Positions 1 through 11,611 are shown, counted from the stretch's first letter. The stretch: DNA of 64,000 bases from Rhynchonema sp. JSB1_4 (GCA_030248065.1 JASAMV010001158.1:83805-147804), one strand, 5' to 3'. Notes: generated by a model from the sequence alone, not told the origin. Made by a program: numbers and translations.

Positions 1-376
1 ATTGGAAAACGCTCATGTTGGGATGAAAACGTGGTGAAATGAAGTAACTCTATGTGTTCTGAGGCAAAATAAGCGGGTTTCAACATTTTTCTAGCGCGTT
101 GTTAAGACATATCCCATATCAGACCCGCATCATGGGACCAACTTTGGCCGGGGTCATCATCGAAAGTCAAATAACGTATATCGACGTATCTCGACAAAGT
201 AAAAATTGGTCGAAAATTTTTTGAAAAGAAATGGGACAAAAAAATGACTTTCCTTGATCATCAGGGAACTTTCCCTGAAAAATCAGGGAAAATCAAGGAA
301 ATTCAGGATTTAAAAAAACGAAAAACGACCCAGGCGTTTTTTTAAAAAACGTCGTGTTTTTGTTTGCCCAACCCTG
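1..376. mobile_element. hAT-like MITE, right-hand part of a copy cut by the window start
   Basis: This stretch matches the complete element at 56961-57435 along most of its length, in the same orientation and order, for example the block around ACGCTCATGTTGGGA and the block around ACCAACTTTGGCCGGGGTC. It ends at 376 in GCCCAACCCTG, which is the terminal inverted repeat seen at both ends of the other copy. The left end lies outside the window, so its target site duplication cannot be checked. It has no coding capacity. The hAT assignment rests on the 8-bp duplication of the other copy. Confidence 0.8.
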
Positions 377-439
377 ATTACAATACGTTGTTCAGGCAAC
401 TGCACCTTGATTCCACATTATATTTGTAGCGTTTTAGCA

Positions 440-610
440 TGTAAAATTCACCTTGTTAATAAAACCGGAATACAGAAATATTTCTGGAAAACGCATTATT
501 TTTGCATGTAAATTTTTGCGTCTTCCGGAAAAATTCCCGGAGTCCGGAAATGTTTTGTATTTTTGTATGCAAGCCATTTCCGGATTTAACGTAAGTTCGC
601 CCTTAGCACT
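440..610. repeat. Dispersed TCCGGA-rich repeat, copy 1
   Basis: The stretch contains the block ATGTTTTGTATTTTTGTATG followed by TTTCCGGATTTAAC and GTTCGCCC. The same blocks in the same order recur at 2385-2548. Both copies carry a TTTTTGCATGTAA-type block on the left and several TCCGGA palindromes. It is a diverged non-autonomous repeat with no coding potential. Short open frames on both strands here are by-products. Confidence 0.65.
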
Positions 611-1142
611 CTGCATTTTAAATTTTGTTTCACATGTGTGCAATGCACTTGAATAAATTTATTGACTTGAATAATAAATGCACAAAAACGAACAGATTTT
701 CGTTTACACTAAACGTTGCACAACATAACACATCAAAATCAACAAAAGTTATCGAATCAGATGAGACGAAAGGATATGTCATGTTGCGAGGTCAGCGGTG
801 ACATCAGCATTTTGACATTCGCAGTTTTTCATGTGCCTGTGTGCATTTCTGCACGGTGAAACTTGAGTCAACTATGTGATTTTCAGCACTGTGGCAAAAT
901 ATTTGCCACCAAGAAAAATAAGTCAACTCAGCTCACAAGGATGCAATTGACCCAAGAAAGCCATGATTTATTCCTGAACGGTATATGAACAAACGAACCG
1001 AAATAATAAACAAATGCGCGTTGTGTGCTGGTATAAAATCTTGTGATCGTACGTCTTAATTCGAATTGCACGTCGAATCGTGCACGACATTTTTGAAATA
1101 AGATGTCAATACATTTACCAGGTGGCGTGGCACTAATTGCGA

Positions 1143-1395
1143 CAATTGGGCTTTGCCCTTTTGATCCTGCCCTTTTGGTCTTGCTCTTTTGGTCTTGCCC
1201 TTTTGGTGCTGCCCTTTTGGTCTTGCCCTTTTTGTCTTGCTCTTATTTGGGCTTTGCCCTTTTGGTCTTGCCCTTATTTGGGCTTTGCCCTTTTGGTCTT
1301 GCCATTATTTGGGCTTTGCCCTTTTGGCTCTGCTCTTTTTCACTTGCTCAAAGTGGTCTTGCTCAAACTGGTCTTGCTCAATTGCCCGGCCACCG
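1143..1395. repeat. Minisatellite of about 14 bp units (CTTGCCCTTTTGGT)
   Basis: Imperfect tandem units of CTTGCCCTTTTGGT are mixed with a longer variant containing TTATTTGGGCTTTGCCC, followed by a few units around CTTGCTCAAACTGGT. Because 14 is not divisible by three, all three plus-strand frames stay open and give similar hydrophobic Leu/Pro/Phe/Cys peptides. That explains three overlapping open frames without a gene. Confidence 0.85.
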
Positions 1396-2384
1396 CGTGA
1401 GTGACCAAAGTTGTTACGCCATTTTTCCGATCCGATCCGCCCCTCTTAGATGATGGGACGATCAGGCACCATACCCATTTTTCAAATCAAAATTGGGTTG
1501 TATTTTGTAAGATACAGTCATGAGAGACATCAAACAGTCAGATGCATGCATGTTTAACACCGATATCAAACTTGGTCCATGCCGTCATATCACATGTTTG
1601 TGTTTCCATCTTACATGAGAAAATACAGTACCGTTCTCTCTTCTTTTTTCGATATTCATGCATCCATCATGCCTCCTTAGTATTGATCATGCGAAAATCA
1701 TGCGGATTATGCCCTTCACATCATCGTTCTTCCCAGGACCCCGCAAAAATTATCCGCACTAGGTTTCACAATCATTGCGGTTGCGCAGAGTTCTATTAAC
1801 CCCACCCATCCTTCCCATCGATTGTGAAACCAAAAAAATGCGGTTGCGGGCAAAGAGGAGTTTAGGAACGTCACAAAGAACATTCTGACTCTTCTTTTCA
1901 TTACTACTTCGCATGTCTGTACTATTCAGGTACGGTCCACAAAAAGTTTACAAAAAGTGGTCAAATTTTTTTCCTGAATCGTGAAGCAGGAAAGTGACAG
2001 GGCAGACGTTGCGTTCCGATCCAAAAGGCATGCAGTCTACAAAATGTTTCAGACCCGCAGCAATGTAGGTGCTCTTCTGGTTTATTTTCCGGTGAAAATG
2101 TTTTGTGTGAGTCACAAATAGCACAGCGGTTAAGAATGACTGAATGTGAAAATCAGGAATGATTTGATGAATTCTTATGTGGTCATAGTGCGACCAATAT
2201 CTACTATTGAGTTTTAGTATCGTGTACTAATTTTAAGATGACCAACAAATACCGATTGCATTGTCCTTGTCTGGGGGCAGCCTGTCTGGAGACCACCGAA
2301 GTTTCAAGTGGTGATAAAAATTTTCAAAACATGAGGAAGTATCAAACCTTACAATTTCTCTGTCATTTCGCAACATTTACGGAC

Positions 2385-2548
2385 TTAGGTTAAATCCGGA
2401 CCGAATCCGGATATTTCCGAAACGCATTACTTTTGCATGTAATTTCTGCGTTTTCCGGAACATTTCCGATCCGGAATGTTTTGTATTTTTGTATGCAAAT
2501 TATTTCCGGTTTCCGGATTCCGGATTTAACCAGTTCGCCCACCGCTAA
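2385..2548. repeat. Dispersed TCCGGA-rich repeat, copy 2
   Basis: This is a second copy of the repeat at 440-610. Its ends look like an imperfect inverted repeat: GGTTAAATCCGGA on the left, TCCGGATTTAACC on the right, and GTTCGCCC just beyond. It is probably a MITE-type element. No clear target site duplication was seen. Confidence 0.6.
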
Positions 2549-2698
2549 CTAATATAATACCGACATAAGCATCCCACTCATGCACTCAACGACAGGCTGC
2601 ACGCTACATTACTGCCGTCAATGAATGCAGCTATTCTCTGCAGTTATCCGTTGAAACATCCCTAAATTTTGCAACAGTGCAGAAAAGTGTCATGTCAA

Positions 2699-2765
2699 GC
2701 AGCTAATTAAAACTAATTAACTAACTAATTAACTAACTAACTAGCTAATTAACCAACTAATTAAA
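2699..2765. repeat. Simple repeat, (CTAATTAA)n-like
   Basis: This is a run of imperfect AACTAATTAACTAACT units. It is low complexity and abuts the left side of the inverted-repeat arm that follows. Confidence 0.85.
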
Positions 2766-2784
2766 AATAGGATCAGTTCTAATC

Positions 2785-3110
2785 GAGAAAATGCGGGTTG
2801 CGGGCCACCCACCCGCAACCCCACGCCTATGGAACATCTGCGTGCGGGTTGCTCCCCTGCCCGCAATCCCCCCGACCCGCATTTCTTTTGTCTTCACAAT
2901 GCACAGTGCGGGTTCGGCGATCCCGCACCGCCCGCATGCATTGAGCCCCTTCGACCCCATGCGAGCATTTTTCACCATGGAGATCATGCCGCATGATTTT
3001 GGACCATGCGGCATGATTCTCGCATGATTGTGCTGACTTGGCTGCTGGTTTAGTTTTGCTCTGTTTGTGATCACAGGCAGTTTATCAGCTGTCAGCTTGA
3101 ATGTAACGAG
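2785..3110. repeat. Left arm of a distant inverted repeat, with GCGGGTTGCGGG-rich segment
   Basis: From about 2930 to 3105 the sequence (ATGCGGCATGATT words, then GCTGACTTGGCTG and GTGATCACAGGCAGTTTAT) recurs as its reverse complement at about 4990-5170. The segment 2785-2900 is built from short inverted GCGGGTTGC / GCAACCCGC words. Open frames on both strands here are repeat-encoded and not credible genes. Confidence 0.75.
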
Positions 3111-3161
3111 TATCCTGGTTGAATCTCACTTGAGATGTGCTTGAGAGAAGCATAAATCGTT

Positions 3162-3209
3162 ATCGGAGCTAGCATGGTAATGCTAATCGGAGCTAGCATG
3201 GTAATGCTA
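3162..3209. repeat. Perfect 24-bp tandem duplication
   Basis: Two identical, directly adjacent 24-bp units begin ATCGGAGCTAGC and end GGTAATGCTA. Confidence 0.9.
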
Positions 3210-3465
3210 AGCGACATATGGTTGATTCCTTATATTGCGTGAGTTGAAAAATTTAAACTCACGCCATTTTCACAAGACTTAACTTGAGAAGCCCAAACTT
3301 GCACACAACTTGTACGGCGTGGACTTCTAGGTCCACACAAAATTTCATTCCGCTGCGTGCCCACTCGCGCGATCGCGGGCAAGATACAGTTGAAATTTTT
3401 GTAAAAACGTTCTTTCCCTTTTTTTTCCACAAAAAACTAGTCAGGGCCCAGACGTTACTGAACAC

Positions 3466-3757
3466 CAGAAATGTTAATATCGCATATAGGGTTTTCGCAC
3501 ACGAGAAACACGATGGTGCTATCGCTGACTTCGTAACTCCACGACTGAGACCGGTTCCAGACCATGACCACGACTTTTTGTATGTAAAGTGTGCTTCCCG
3601 AAGTAAAATTTCGCCGAAAAGTTGGGTTACCAGAACTATTAAAGTTGTTTATGTGGTTTTCGCACTCGAGAAACACGGTGGTGCTATCGCCGAGTTCGTA
3701 ACTTTTAGTATAAACGGTTCCAGACCATGACTTTTTGTACAGAAAGTATGGTTCTAA
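3466..3757. repeat. Direct duplication with a period of about 170-180 bp
   Basis: The block GGTTTTCGCAC-GAGAAACAC, then GGTGCTATCGC, a TTCGTAAC word and CGGTTCCAGACCATGA, occurs once at about 3488-3575 and again at about 3655-3735 in the same orientation. The copies have diverged by point changes and small indels. No gene is supported here. Confidence 0.75.
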
Positions 3758-3944
3758 AGCCAAAATCAGCGGTTATATGTGTTTTTAATCGTTGTTACGT
3801 CAAACATATATTAATTCCAATTGGTTAAATGTTTTTCAGCTCAAAAAGAGCCATAATGGACGCTCAGACACACACAACAATGCATTAGTGCACGCTACGC
3901 AGTTGCCTGATTGATAAAGCGCACAATGTATTACCCACAACACA

Positions 3945-4020
3945 CAGCCAGCCAGCCAGCACACACACACAGGCAGGCAGCCAGCACACACACACACAGG
4001 CAGCCAGCACAACAGGCAAT
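3945..4020. repeat. Compound (CA)n / (CAGC)n microsatellite
   Basis: Alternating CCAGCCAGC and CACACACA tracts. The minus-strand open frames rich in Val, Cys and Leu over this interval are artefacts of the repeat. Confidence 0.9.
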
Positions 4021-4069
4021 GCAGCAATGCACGCGTAGTTACATATGTAGTAAAGCTTGTGAAGGAGAT

Positions 4070-4148
4070 TGGCGAAGCGATGTCCGAGCGGTATAACGCG
4101 CAGCACTGAAGATGAAAGGCCGCGGGTTCAAACATTCACGCGCGCAGC
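4070..4148 (+). pseudogene. tRNA-like sequence (degenerate tRNA or head of a tRNA-derived SINE)
   Basis: TGTCCGAGCGG at 4081-4091 resembles a pol III A box and GGTTCAAAC at 4125-4133 resembles a B box, at a tRNA-like spacing. The bases flanking the putative T loop do not pair well and no acceptor stem closes, so a functional tRNA is not supported. A relic or SINE head is the best reading. Confidence 0.3.
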
Positions 4149-4989
4149 TAACTTTGTTTTATCTTACTAACTTTTAATGAATTCTGGGTAACATTTTTCA
4201 GTTTTTTTCGTGTTTTTATTTGAGATTAATTATTAAGCACAGGTGCGGTTCGCAGTTTATGCGCTGTGATGTCATTCATGATAAAATACCCACAAGATAT
4301 CAACTTGTTAATTAAAATTGCTGTTGCTCTCTAACATTCGAAGCTTTTTCCGCATGTATAATTTGACTTTCGTGGGAAAGTTAAATAGTAGTTTTTACGT
4401 AACATTGAATCCAAGATCAGATGCAGCGGCCAACACCAAAGCAATCTGGAGACTGATGTTTGACACTTATTTCGTTGCTGAAGCTGAAGGGACAGGTTGC
4501 ATGGAAGTTCATTGCACAGCTTTGCTAGGTACTAAACCAACAAGTGCCATTCTCTGAGACGATGCGCAATCAGTGCGCTATAAATGATGGTACCTAGGGT
4601 GTCAAATACATACCTGGCGGTAAATTAAAAAAAAAATAAATAACTTGACAAGTTACCATGTTCCTCAAAAGCATGGACATGCGCGTGGGGCACTGCGTTG
4701 GTTTTGTTTCAGTGGTGGGTGAAGACGCAGACACAAGCGTGTCTCCATTGTTAGAACCCCATAGTGAAATCGAAACACAAAATTGGCCTTATGTTATCGT
4801 TCTTTTATGCCAGTCAGCCAGGGAACCATATTTCTTTTATGCCCCTTGGGGCATTTTTCTTTCTTGTGTAGTTAACTACTCCGCTACTACAGCTTTAAAA
4901 TCGAATTGCGGAAAAAAGTTTGTCATACACAGTATACCACATAAACATTTCTGTTAAAAGCTTTTTTGGCAAATTTTACGAATGTTATA

Positions 4990-5240
4990 TTTAGCCTGAC
5001 AGCAGATAAACTGCCTGTGATCACGAACAGATCAAAACTAAACCAACAGCCAAGTCAACACAATCATGCGAGAATCATGCCGCATGGTCCAAAATCATGC
5101 CACATGATTCTCGCATGGTGACAAAAATGCTCGCATGGGGTCGCATAATGCCGCATGATTTTTCGCATGATTCAGTACTTAAGGAGGTACCATGCCGCAT
5201 GGTATGCCGCATGAATCATGCGAAAAACAGCCAAGAGATG
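4990..5240. repeat. Right arm of the inverted repeat pair with 2930-3105
   Basis: Reverse-complement counterpart of the left arm: AAACTGCCTGTGATCAC, then CAGCCAAGTCA, then several GCGAGAATCATGCCGCATG words. The two arms enclose about 1.9 kb. The right side is extended by further GCGGCATGATT palindromic words. Confidence 0.75.
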
Positions 5241-5261
5241 CAACCGGTACTGTATATATGT

Positions 5262-5380
5262 AGAAATATACATGTGGAAATGTACATTTAGAAATATACG
5301 TGCAGAATTGTACATGGAGAAATATACATGCAGAAATGTGCATGTAGAAATATGCATGCAGAAATGTGCATGTAGCGAAC
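5262..5380. repeat. Minisatellite of about 14 bp units (GAAATATACATGTA-like)
   Basis: Eight or so imperfect units alternate GAAATATACATG and GAAATGTGCATG spacers. The Tyr/His/Phe-rich open frames on the minus strand are translations of this array. It ends about 100 bp upstream of the first recognisable laminin exon. Confidence 0.85.
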
Positions 5381-5483
5381 CCGAAGTAAAAGACAGACAG
5401 GCAGACCACCCAACTTGGCTGATGTTTCAGTCCATATATAGCTTGTTGCCCAATCACAATTCTCTGATCCCCACCCAACGCAG

Positions 5484-8400
5484 GCAATGATGTCCAACAA
5501 GCACATCATCAAGTGATCATACCAGCTGATGTTCCACACTCTTGCAGCTACGTGGCGGACGGCGTTTGGCACATGCTCAAAGTGAACCGTGTCGGCCGAT
5601 CCCTGTCCCTGTCCGTGACGAGCGTCGGTGAACAACAAAAGCCGACCACCTTGACCAATCAGGCTGTGGCCGCTGGTGACAAGCAGGTGTTGGACTTGCA
5701 CAAGGATGTCAGCAAGCTGTACATCGGCGGCGTGCCTGATTCGGCAAGGGTACGTGCGTGTTTTAAAGTTGGCAATTCGCCTGTTCCCCTGCTTTTTGAA
5801 CTTTTGTGAAAATTCGGTCTGTGGTCGCGCAACTTTCTGATATTTGGAGATTTACCGATGGCACTAGTCTGACCAGTGTAAACTTTGTTTATTCTTGTAC
5901 GCTGGTCGAAATTTGTGGCGCCATTGAACCTAAAACCTGTTGCACTGATGATGACCTGGTGCACATATTCAGTAACAAACAGCTTGAAACGGTCACGATT
6001 CCCTATCGTTTACAACGAACGATGGCCAAATCCCCTTGATTCAGCTGCCCCGTTCATTGCGCAGTCGTCATTTTCACGGTGCAATCGAAGATGTTTCACT
6101 GAACGGTGACCCGGTCGGGTTGTGGAACTTTGCCAGCGACGGCAGTGTCAATGTGAAGGGCGCACTTGAACGCACTGAACTGGAGGACAGCGATGATAAC
6201 TCGGGTACACGTCGGCGAATTTCTCTTAATTTTTATATTTTTTGATCGTAGCAAAATTAGTGATCGGTCCGGATCGGTTCTGGTTTGGTCATCTGATTTT
6301 TCTCTCGCAAATATTCGGAAGTTTTGTTGGTCGAAATTTGTGTTAGCGCGAAATCTCAAAATATCCTGAATGCAAGAGCATGTCACGGAGCACTACATCC
6401 GCGCCAATTATTTTGCCTTTCTTGTCGTATTTTTATTGCAATTTTTGCGTGCACAGGCGTGACCCTAAACGGCAACGGCTACGTGGTCATGAACCGTGGC
6501 ACATGGAACCCGCGCAAAGAGTGCCGCATCGAGCTGATGTTTCGCAGTCACGCACGGGATGGACGCATATTTTATGTGGGAAAAGAGGTTGGTGATGGAA
6601 TTTAGGGTGGAAATTAGATATTGGTACCGTGTGCATGAACCTTTCGCAATGCATTGCTCATCTTTTCGAACACGGCATGGATGTTTTGAGTTTGCTCAGC
6701 TCTGTATTGCCTTGTTGAAACATTCCTCCAGATAGCTGTTATCACGCACACGGATCGGTGAGCAGATGAACGACCATTGTTGACACTCGCACATTCTGTT
6801 AACAAAATTAGGCGATAGTATTCAAACGCGTAGCCTGATCCGTAAAAGTGCAGCCGAGTTGTTGGTCTGTGGCACAATTGTTGTCCGCCTCACGAATTCG
6901 GCAATCAATTTGAAAACAATTTTCCTAAAAACGTGTTGTTCCAGCAGCATTCCCATCGATTCTAAACCAAAACCCAAAACCCAACCAAACAACTATGAAT
7001 GCTTCAGCGTGACATGTTGACAATCGAACTAGACGGCGGTCACGTGATGGTTCAATTCAACTTCGGTTCGGGTTCGTCGCGCGTCATTTCCAACCAACAA
7101 TACAACGATGGCGAATGGCACAACGTCAGAATGGTCAGGAACGAGAAACAGGTCACGCTCATTGTCGGAATGGATGATGGTTGGCGAATTTTCTCTTTAT
7201 ATTCATCTTACTCATTGCGAAGAGAAAAATGATATTTCAGAAGCGACCGGTGAAGCGGAGGGTGACATGTTTGAGCTGAACGTTGGCGACACGTACATCA
7301 TTGGTGGACTGCCCGAATACGTCGCTAGGTGCGGAGGACTTTTTGGTCTTACATTTTCTCTTCCGAAACATTCAGTGTAATGTTTCAGCGCCGTGCCACC
7401 GACCGGTTTCGTCGGCTGCATCGATAAACTGAAACTGGACGGCCAGCTGAAGAATCTCAACTACGAGGCACAAGTCAGGGAGGCGAAGGGTGTCGAAACA
7501 GGTGAAATGCATACATTTTCATATGCTAATCCATAAGTTTGCATAAAGTGTGCTTTGAGTGTTGAAACCCCTTGGTTGAAACACTCATCGTGATACACGC
7601 CCTATGTGTCTTTCGTTTTTTGTTGATATGCTGCGATGGTGCCCAGGTCTTCGTCAGTGCAAATGAACTAGATCTTCATTTGAAAACAATAACACCCGCG
7701 TTCTTCTTCAAACACACGTTATTACTGATGCAAATCCACCGACGTTTCGCCCCCGTCTTTGCACATTATACATACATACGTGAAACGCTCGTGCGTCACA
7801 CCCATTCCCTTATCCCGCAGGTTGTCCGGACACGTCGGTGCGTGTGGTCTCGTCAGTGACGGACAGTGGTGAGACCCCTGAAGATGCACGGCCGTTGGTG
7901 CAGTTCCGAAACATTACCGTCGAGCCAGAGGTCGAGATATCGCTGCGATTCAAGACAAAGCTGGATGCACCTGCACAATTGGTGCATTTGAGTGATGAGA
8001 ATGGTCAACAGGTGGGGCTACGGTAGGATTACTGTATATCTGAGATAGTTGAGTGCCAAATGTATGTTGCTTTATTCGTGCAGGCCTTCGACCTATCCCT
8101 CGACAAGGGCATCCTGTACCTGCGAAGCTCAGTCGGTGACTCTGAGACGAGTGTGAAACTTGAACTGAGCGATGCTTCGGACTCAAACTGGCATTTTGTC
8201 ACCGTGTCACGCACTGCCGATGCGTTAGTGCATCGTGTTTGATTGATTGCTTCATTTATTGCTTTATCGATTAGATATCGATCAATTGATTTCCACTCCC
8301 TGTGATGTTTCAGTCTGCGTATCAGTGCCGACGACCTGTACAAGAATGAGGTCAGCTACAGTGACACGTTCACGAGTGTTGCCGGCAGCAGTCTGTCGTT

Positions 8401-11393
8401 TATGGCAAATCCGAATGATGAAACGAGGGGACATTTGATTGGTTGTTTGGCTGATGCAACACTGAATGGCCAATTGCTGGACTTTGCACAATCTGACGAA
8501 CTCAACAAACATGTGTCGATGGTGTGATTGATTTTCTCCTCTTCTTCATTTTTTCCTTTTCACATTTTGAATTAAATAAAACAGAATACTTCAAAAATTT
8601 TCAGGTTGGTTGTCCGATCGAAGACCCATCTACCGTAACGCCATCGTCGACTGCAACGACATCGGATGGCAAACAACGAAGCATACCGCCTGGTGCTGTC
8701 ACTCCGATACCACGTACGAATGGACATTGATTGATTAGAAATCGATAAATCAATGAACAATACCACATCGATTAATTTATTTACAGCCCGGCGTCCCGAC
8801 TACGACCCGAATCGTTGTGGCCTGGGACCGAATCCGATCGGACCGAGGGAGGACGCCGATGGATGGAGATTTGGACTCGAGTCGAACACTTTGTGGGAAT
8901 TCCAGTCGTTGCCACACCCGTTCGATGCCGGGTTAGTGGAATAGATTGTTGGGGCCTGAGCTTGGCTTGACTTGACACCTTTTTGCCGAGGTCTAATCCT
9001 GAAACCAAACCACGAACCCCCAACGCAGTCCCCACCTCATTATCCTAGCGACTTGTTGAGACCGCCCCTCACCGTTTGCAGAGGCACGTTTGGCATCGAA
9101 TTCCGAGCGACGGCAGCGAATGGCGTGATGTTCTGGGCGACCAATCGTGAGCACACTGATCATCTGGCACTGTACCTGTCGGATGGACATCTAGTGCTCA
9201 GCTACAACTCGGGATCCGGCACCGCGACCATTAGGACACCACGACGATATGTGGACGGAGAATGGCATACGGTAGGGTGGGGCTACGGTAGTTGATTGGG
9301 TTACTGTAGAATGAGGTTTGGGCCTTTCGAGATTGTAGGAAATATGGCGAGGCTTACGTTTTGTTGCGGTTGTATTTGTGTTATCGTCCTATCGGTGATG
9401 TTTACGCAGCCAACTGATCCGATTGACTTCTGGAGCCAGACTGAAACCAAACCGTGTTCGTTACAAGTTTTGAACGAACGGTGCACCAGGTCATCGTCAG
9501 CGCGAATACACCAATCATCCTGATGACGCCGAAAACAAAACACTAACGGCAAAACTATCAGAATATGGTTCCCAAATACCAGGTGCTGGCGCGTCGCCAA
9601 GGTCGTAAGGGTTCAATCACGGTCGATGGAGTCCAGGTGGCCGAGGGTGAATCACCGGGCGAAACCAACGCAGTCGACACAAACCCGCCCTTCTATGTCG
9701 GGGGCGTGCCTGAGCACATGCGACATGTGCAAAACAGAATGGTGCCGGTGAGTGAGATGACGTCTGGCTGATGTTTCATTGAGTGACACTACTAGCCATG
9801 GATTGTGCACTGGTCTGTTTGAGTAGTACAGGTCCATGCGGTTGGATGTCTTTTAATTTTGGTTTGAGCTTGGGCTCGAAGGGGGCGCAACCCAGCTAGG
9901 CAAGTCATGGTCTGGTGTCGGTTCCGACTCCTGCTGCAAGATTGCTGACGGTATGTAAAGCTTTTCAGGAACCACTCGTGAAAGTTCCCAGACGATGCTC
10001 TGATACACCAACAAATATCAGCGCAAATATCACAGTTCCGGTTCTGAATCATCGGTTCGGTGCCTTTTTTGCACAAGTTGCCGGCGCTGGTGATAATTTC
10101 TCACATGCACAGTTCCGTCCATCGTGGCACTGACAATGCCCTGGTGCACCAAACACTCTCCACTCAAACAATCAACCCCCGAACCCAACATTAAACTTGC
10201 AGGACATGTACCCGGTGTTCAGTGGCTGTATCCGCAATCTGCATCTGAATAGTCAGTCCTTCCACCCCGAGCCCGATCAAACCCTGGTCAATGGTGTCAA
10301 GCCATGCAGCGTGTACACAGAGTCAGGCACGTACTTCCGTGCACAGGGTGGCTATGTTGTGCTCGATCAACACATCAATGTGAGTCGCTTATAGTTATAT
10401 TTATAACACACCATGTATCACGAAACATCATCTGTTGCGGTCGTGAACCACAGTCATCACGAAGAAAAACAGACTGATAGACCCGCTGATGTTTCGCCCA
10501 TCATTTATGTGCCATCATAATTGCAGATCGGTATCCAATTCAACCTCGAGTTCGAACTGAAACCGCGTGTGTCGACGGCGGTGCTTTTGTCCGTGGTGGG
10601 TGGTCAAAGTGGCGACTACCTGACACTGCAGTTGAGTGATGGAATGATGATATTCACGGTTGACAATGGCGCTGGACCCGAGCAGATGACCTATGTGCCC
10701 GACAAGGAACGCGCCATGTGTGACGGACATTGGCATCGTGTGAAGGTGGGTTACGATAGCGCTGGGTTACGATATCTTGTTTCTTATTGCGATATTGGGT
10801 GGCTGGCGTCCACCATCTAACATCCATCAATGGGCATGACAACAAGGATGTCGCAAAGATTCGCACCAACTCGTTCTAGCTCTAAACTATTTTTCCTGCA
10901 AATGTAAACAAAGTGAATTGTGCAGCAAAGTGTTCGTAGTTGCCCGTTTCGACCGAGACGGCTGGCGCATCAGGTCATCGTCAATGCGAGTTAACCAAAT
11001 GTCCCCAACAACCCCATCCCTAATATCCACTCACATATTTGGTTATTCCCTCAGATCTACAAGGCGTCGAATCTGATGACGTTCAGCGTGGACGGTCAAT
11101 CGATGCGACCGCATTTGCTGACCAATCGACAGTCGACCGAGACAAACACCAACGACCCGCTGTATCTGGGTGGCGTGCCACCAGGATACGAGAACAAGGG
11201 ATTGAAAACAAAAGGTGCACTCGGTTCCAGACCAGGACTTGGAGTATACTAATTAAATTTTTATTTGGCAGAGCCATTCGTCGGCTGCGTGCGCAATCTG
11301 AAAATCGGCGGCAAAGTGCAACGTCGCAAGAGTGTCGACATTTTGAGCAAGGAGAAACACGGAGATGTCGGCAAACACTGTCCCATCAATTGA
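5484..11393 (+). CDS. Laminin subunit alpha, 3' end: LG1 (partial) to LG5
   Basis: Basement-membrane laminin alpha chain; its five C-terminal laminin G domains bind cell-surface receptors and matrix. Exons: 5484-5749, 6045-6204, 6457-6587, 7008-7179, 7241-7328, 7389-7501, 7821-8011, 8084-8223, 8314-8521, 8605-8713, 8787-8931, 9082-9271, 9562-9747, 10203-10379, 10527-10745, 11055-11214, 11272-11393. All phases join, giving 924 codons to a TGA. LG hallmarks recur: DGEWHNVRMVRN, LYIGGVP, FVGCIDKLKLDG, FSGCIRNLHLNS, FVGCVRNLKIGG. Approximate layout in the partial protein: end of LG1 1-140, LG2 143-309, LG3 325-490, a Ser/Thr/Pro linker 495-530, LG4 545-710, LG5 735-924. The LG1-3, linker, LG4-5 order is typical of laminin alpha chains (C. 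elegans EPI-1 and LAM-3). The first exon begins within a codon, so the chain continues upstream. No exon for the first half of LG1 was found in 1-5483, which implies a long intron or a broken 5' side. LG1 lacks both usual cysteines. Confidence 0.92.
5941..5990 (+). repeat. GACCTGGTGCACC-family copy in a laminin intron
   Basis: TGCACTGATGATGACCTGGT then GCACAT and a diverged GCTTGAAACGG tail, in the first annotated laminin intron. It is preceded by GGTCGAAATTTGTGGCGC, a word that recurs in the next intron (about 6326). Confidence 0.7.
9479..9510 (-). repeat. GACCTGGTGCACC-family copy in a laminin intron
   Basis: Minus-strand copy, CGGTGCACCAGGTCATCGTC then AGCGCGAA, in the intron before the exon at 9562. 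Further diverged copies lie in laminin introns at 10126-10150 (plus) and 10963-10990 (minus). Confidence 0.7.
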
Positions 11394-11605
11394 AGCATTC
11401 GGATGAATATTTTTTAACTTTAGCTGATTATATGATTTTTCTTGATTATTTTTAATGATTCGTTGTTATCCATCCTGACCCTGATCGTTTTCATGTTCAA
11501 AACTTTGTAGGAGCTTTGGTTATGTCGGAAAACCAAAGTGCCTTTGGTCCACCCTTCTTCACAGGCACATGTTAGCCGTAAGTAAGCAGATACGGCACTT
11601 ATGAC

Positions 11606-11611
11606 AATAAA
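11606..11611 (+). other. Candidate poly(A) signal for the laminin gene
   Basis: AATAAA lies 213 bp after the laminin stop codon. A second AATAAA is at 11695-11700. Confidence 0.5.

Noticed and set aside
1103..1453. Three overlapping plus-strand frames encoding hydrophobic Leu/Pro/Cys repeats
   Set aside because: They are the three translations of one 14-bp minisatellite; no start context, splice sites or domain.
2757..3074. Open frames on both strands across the GCGGGTTGC-rich segment
   Set aside because: The segment is an inverted repeat, so both strands stay open for compositional reasons.
4070..4148. A functional serine- or leucine-type tRNA
   Set aside because: A- and B-box-like words are present but the acceptor and T stems do not pair; kept only as a low-confidence relic.
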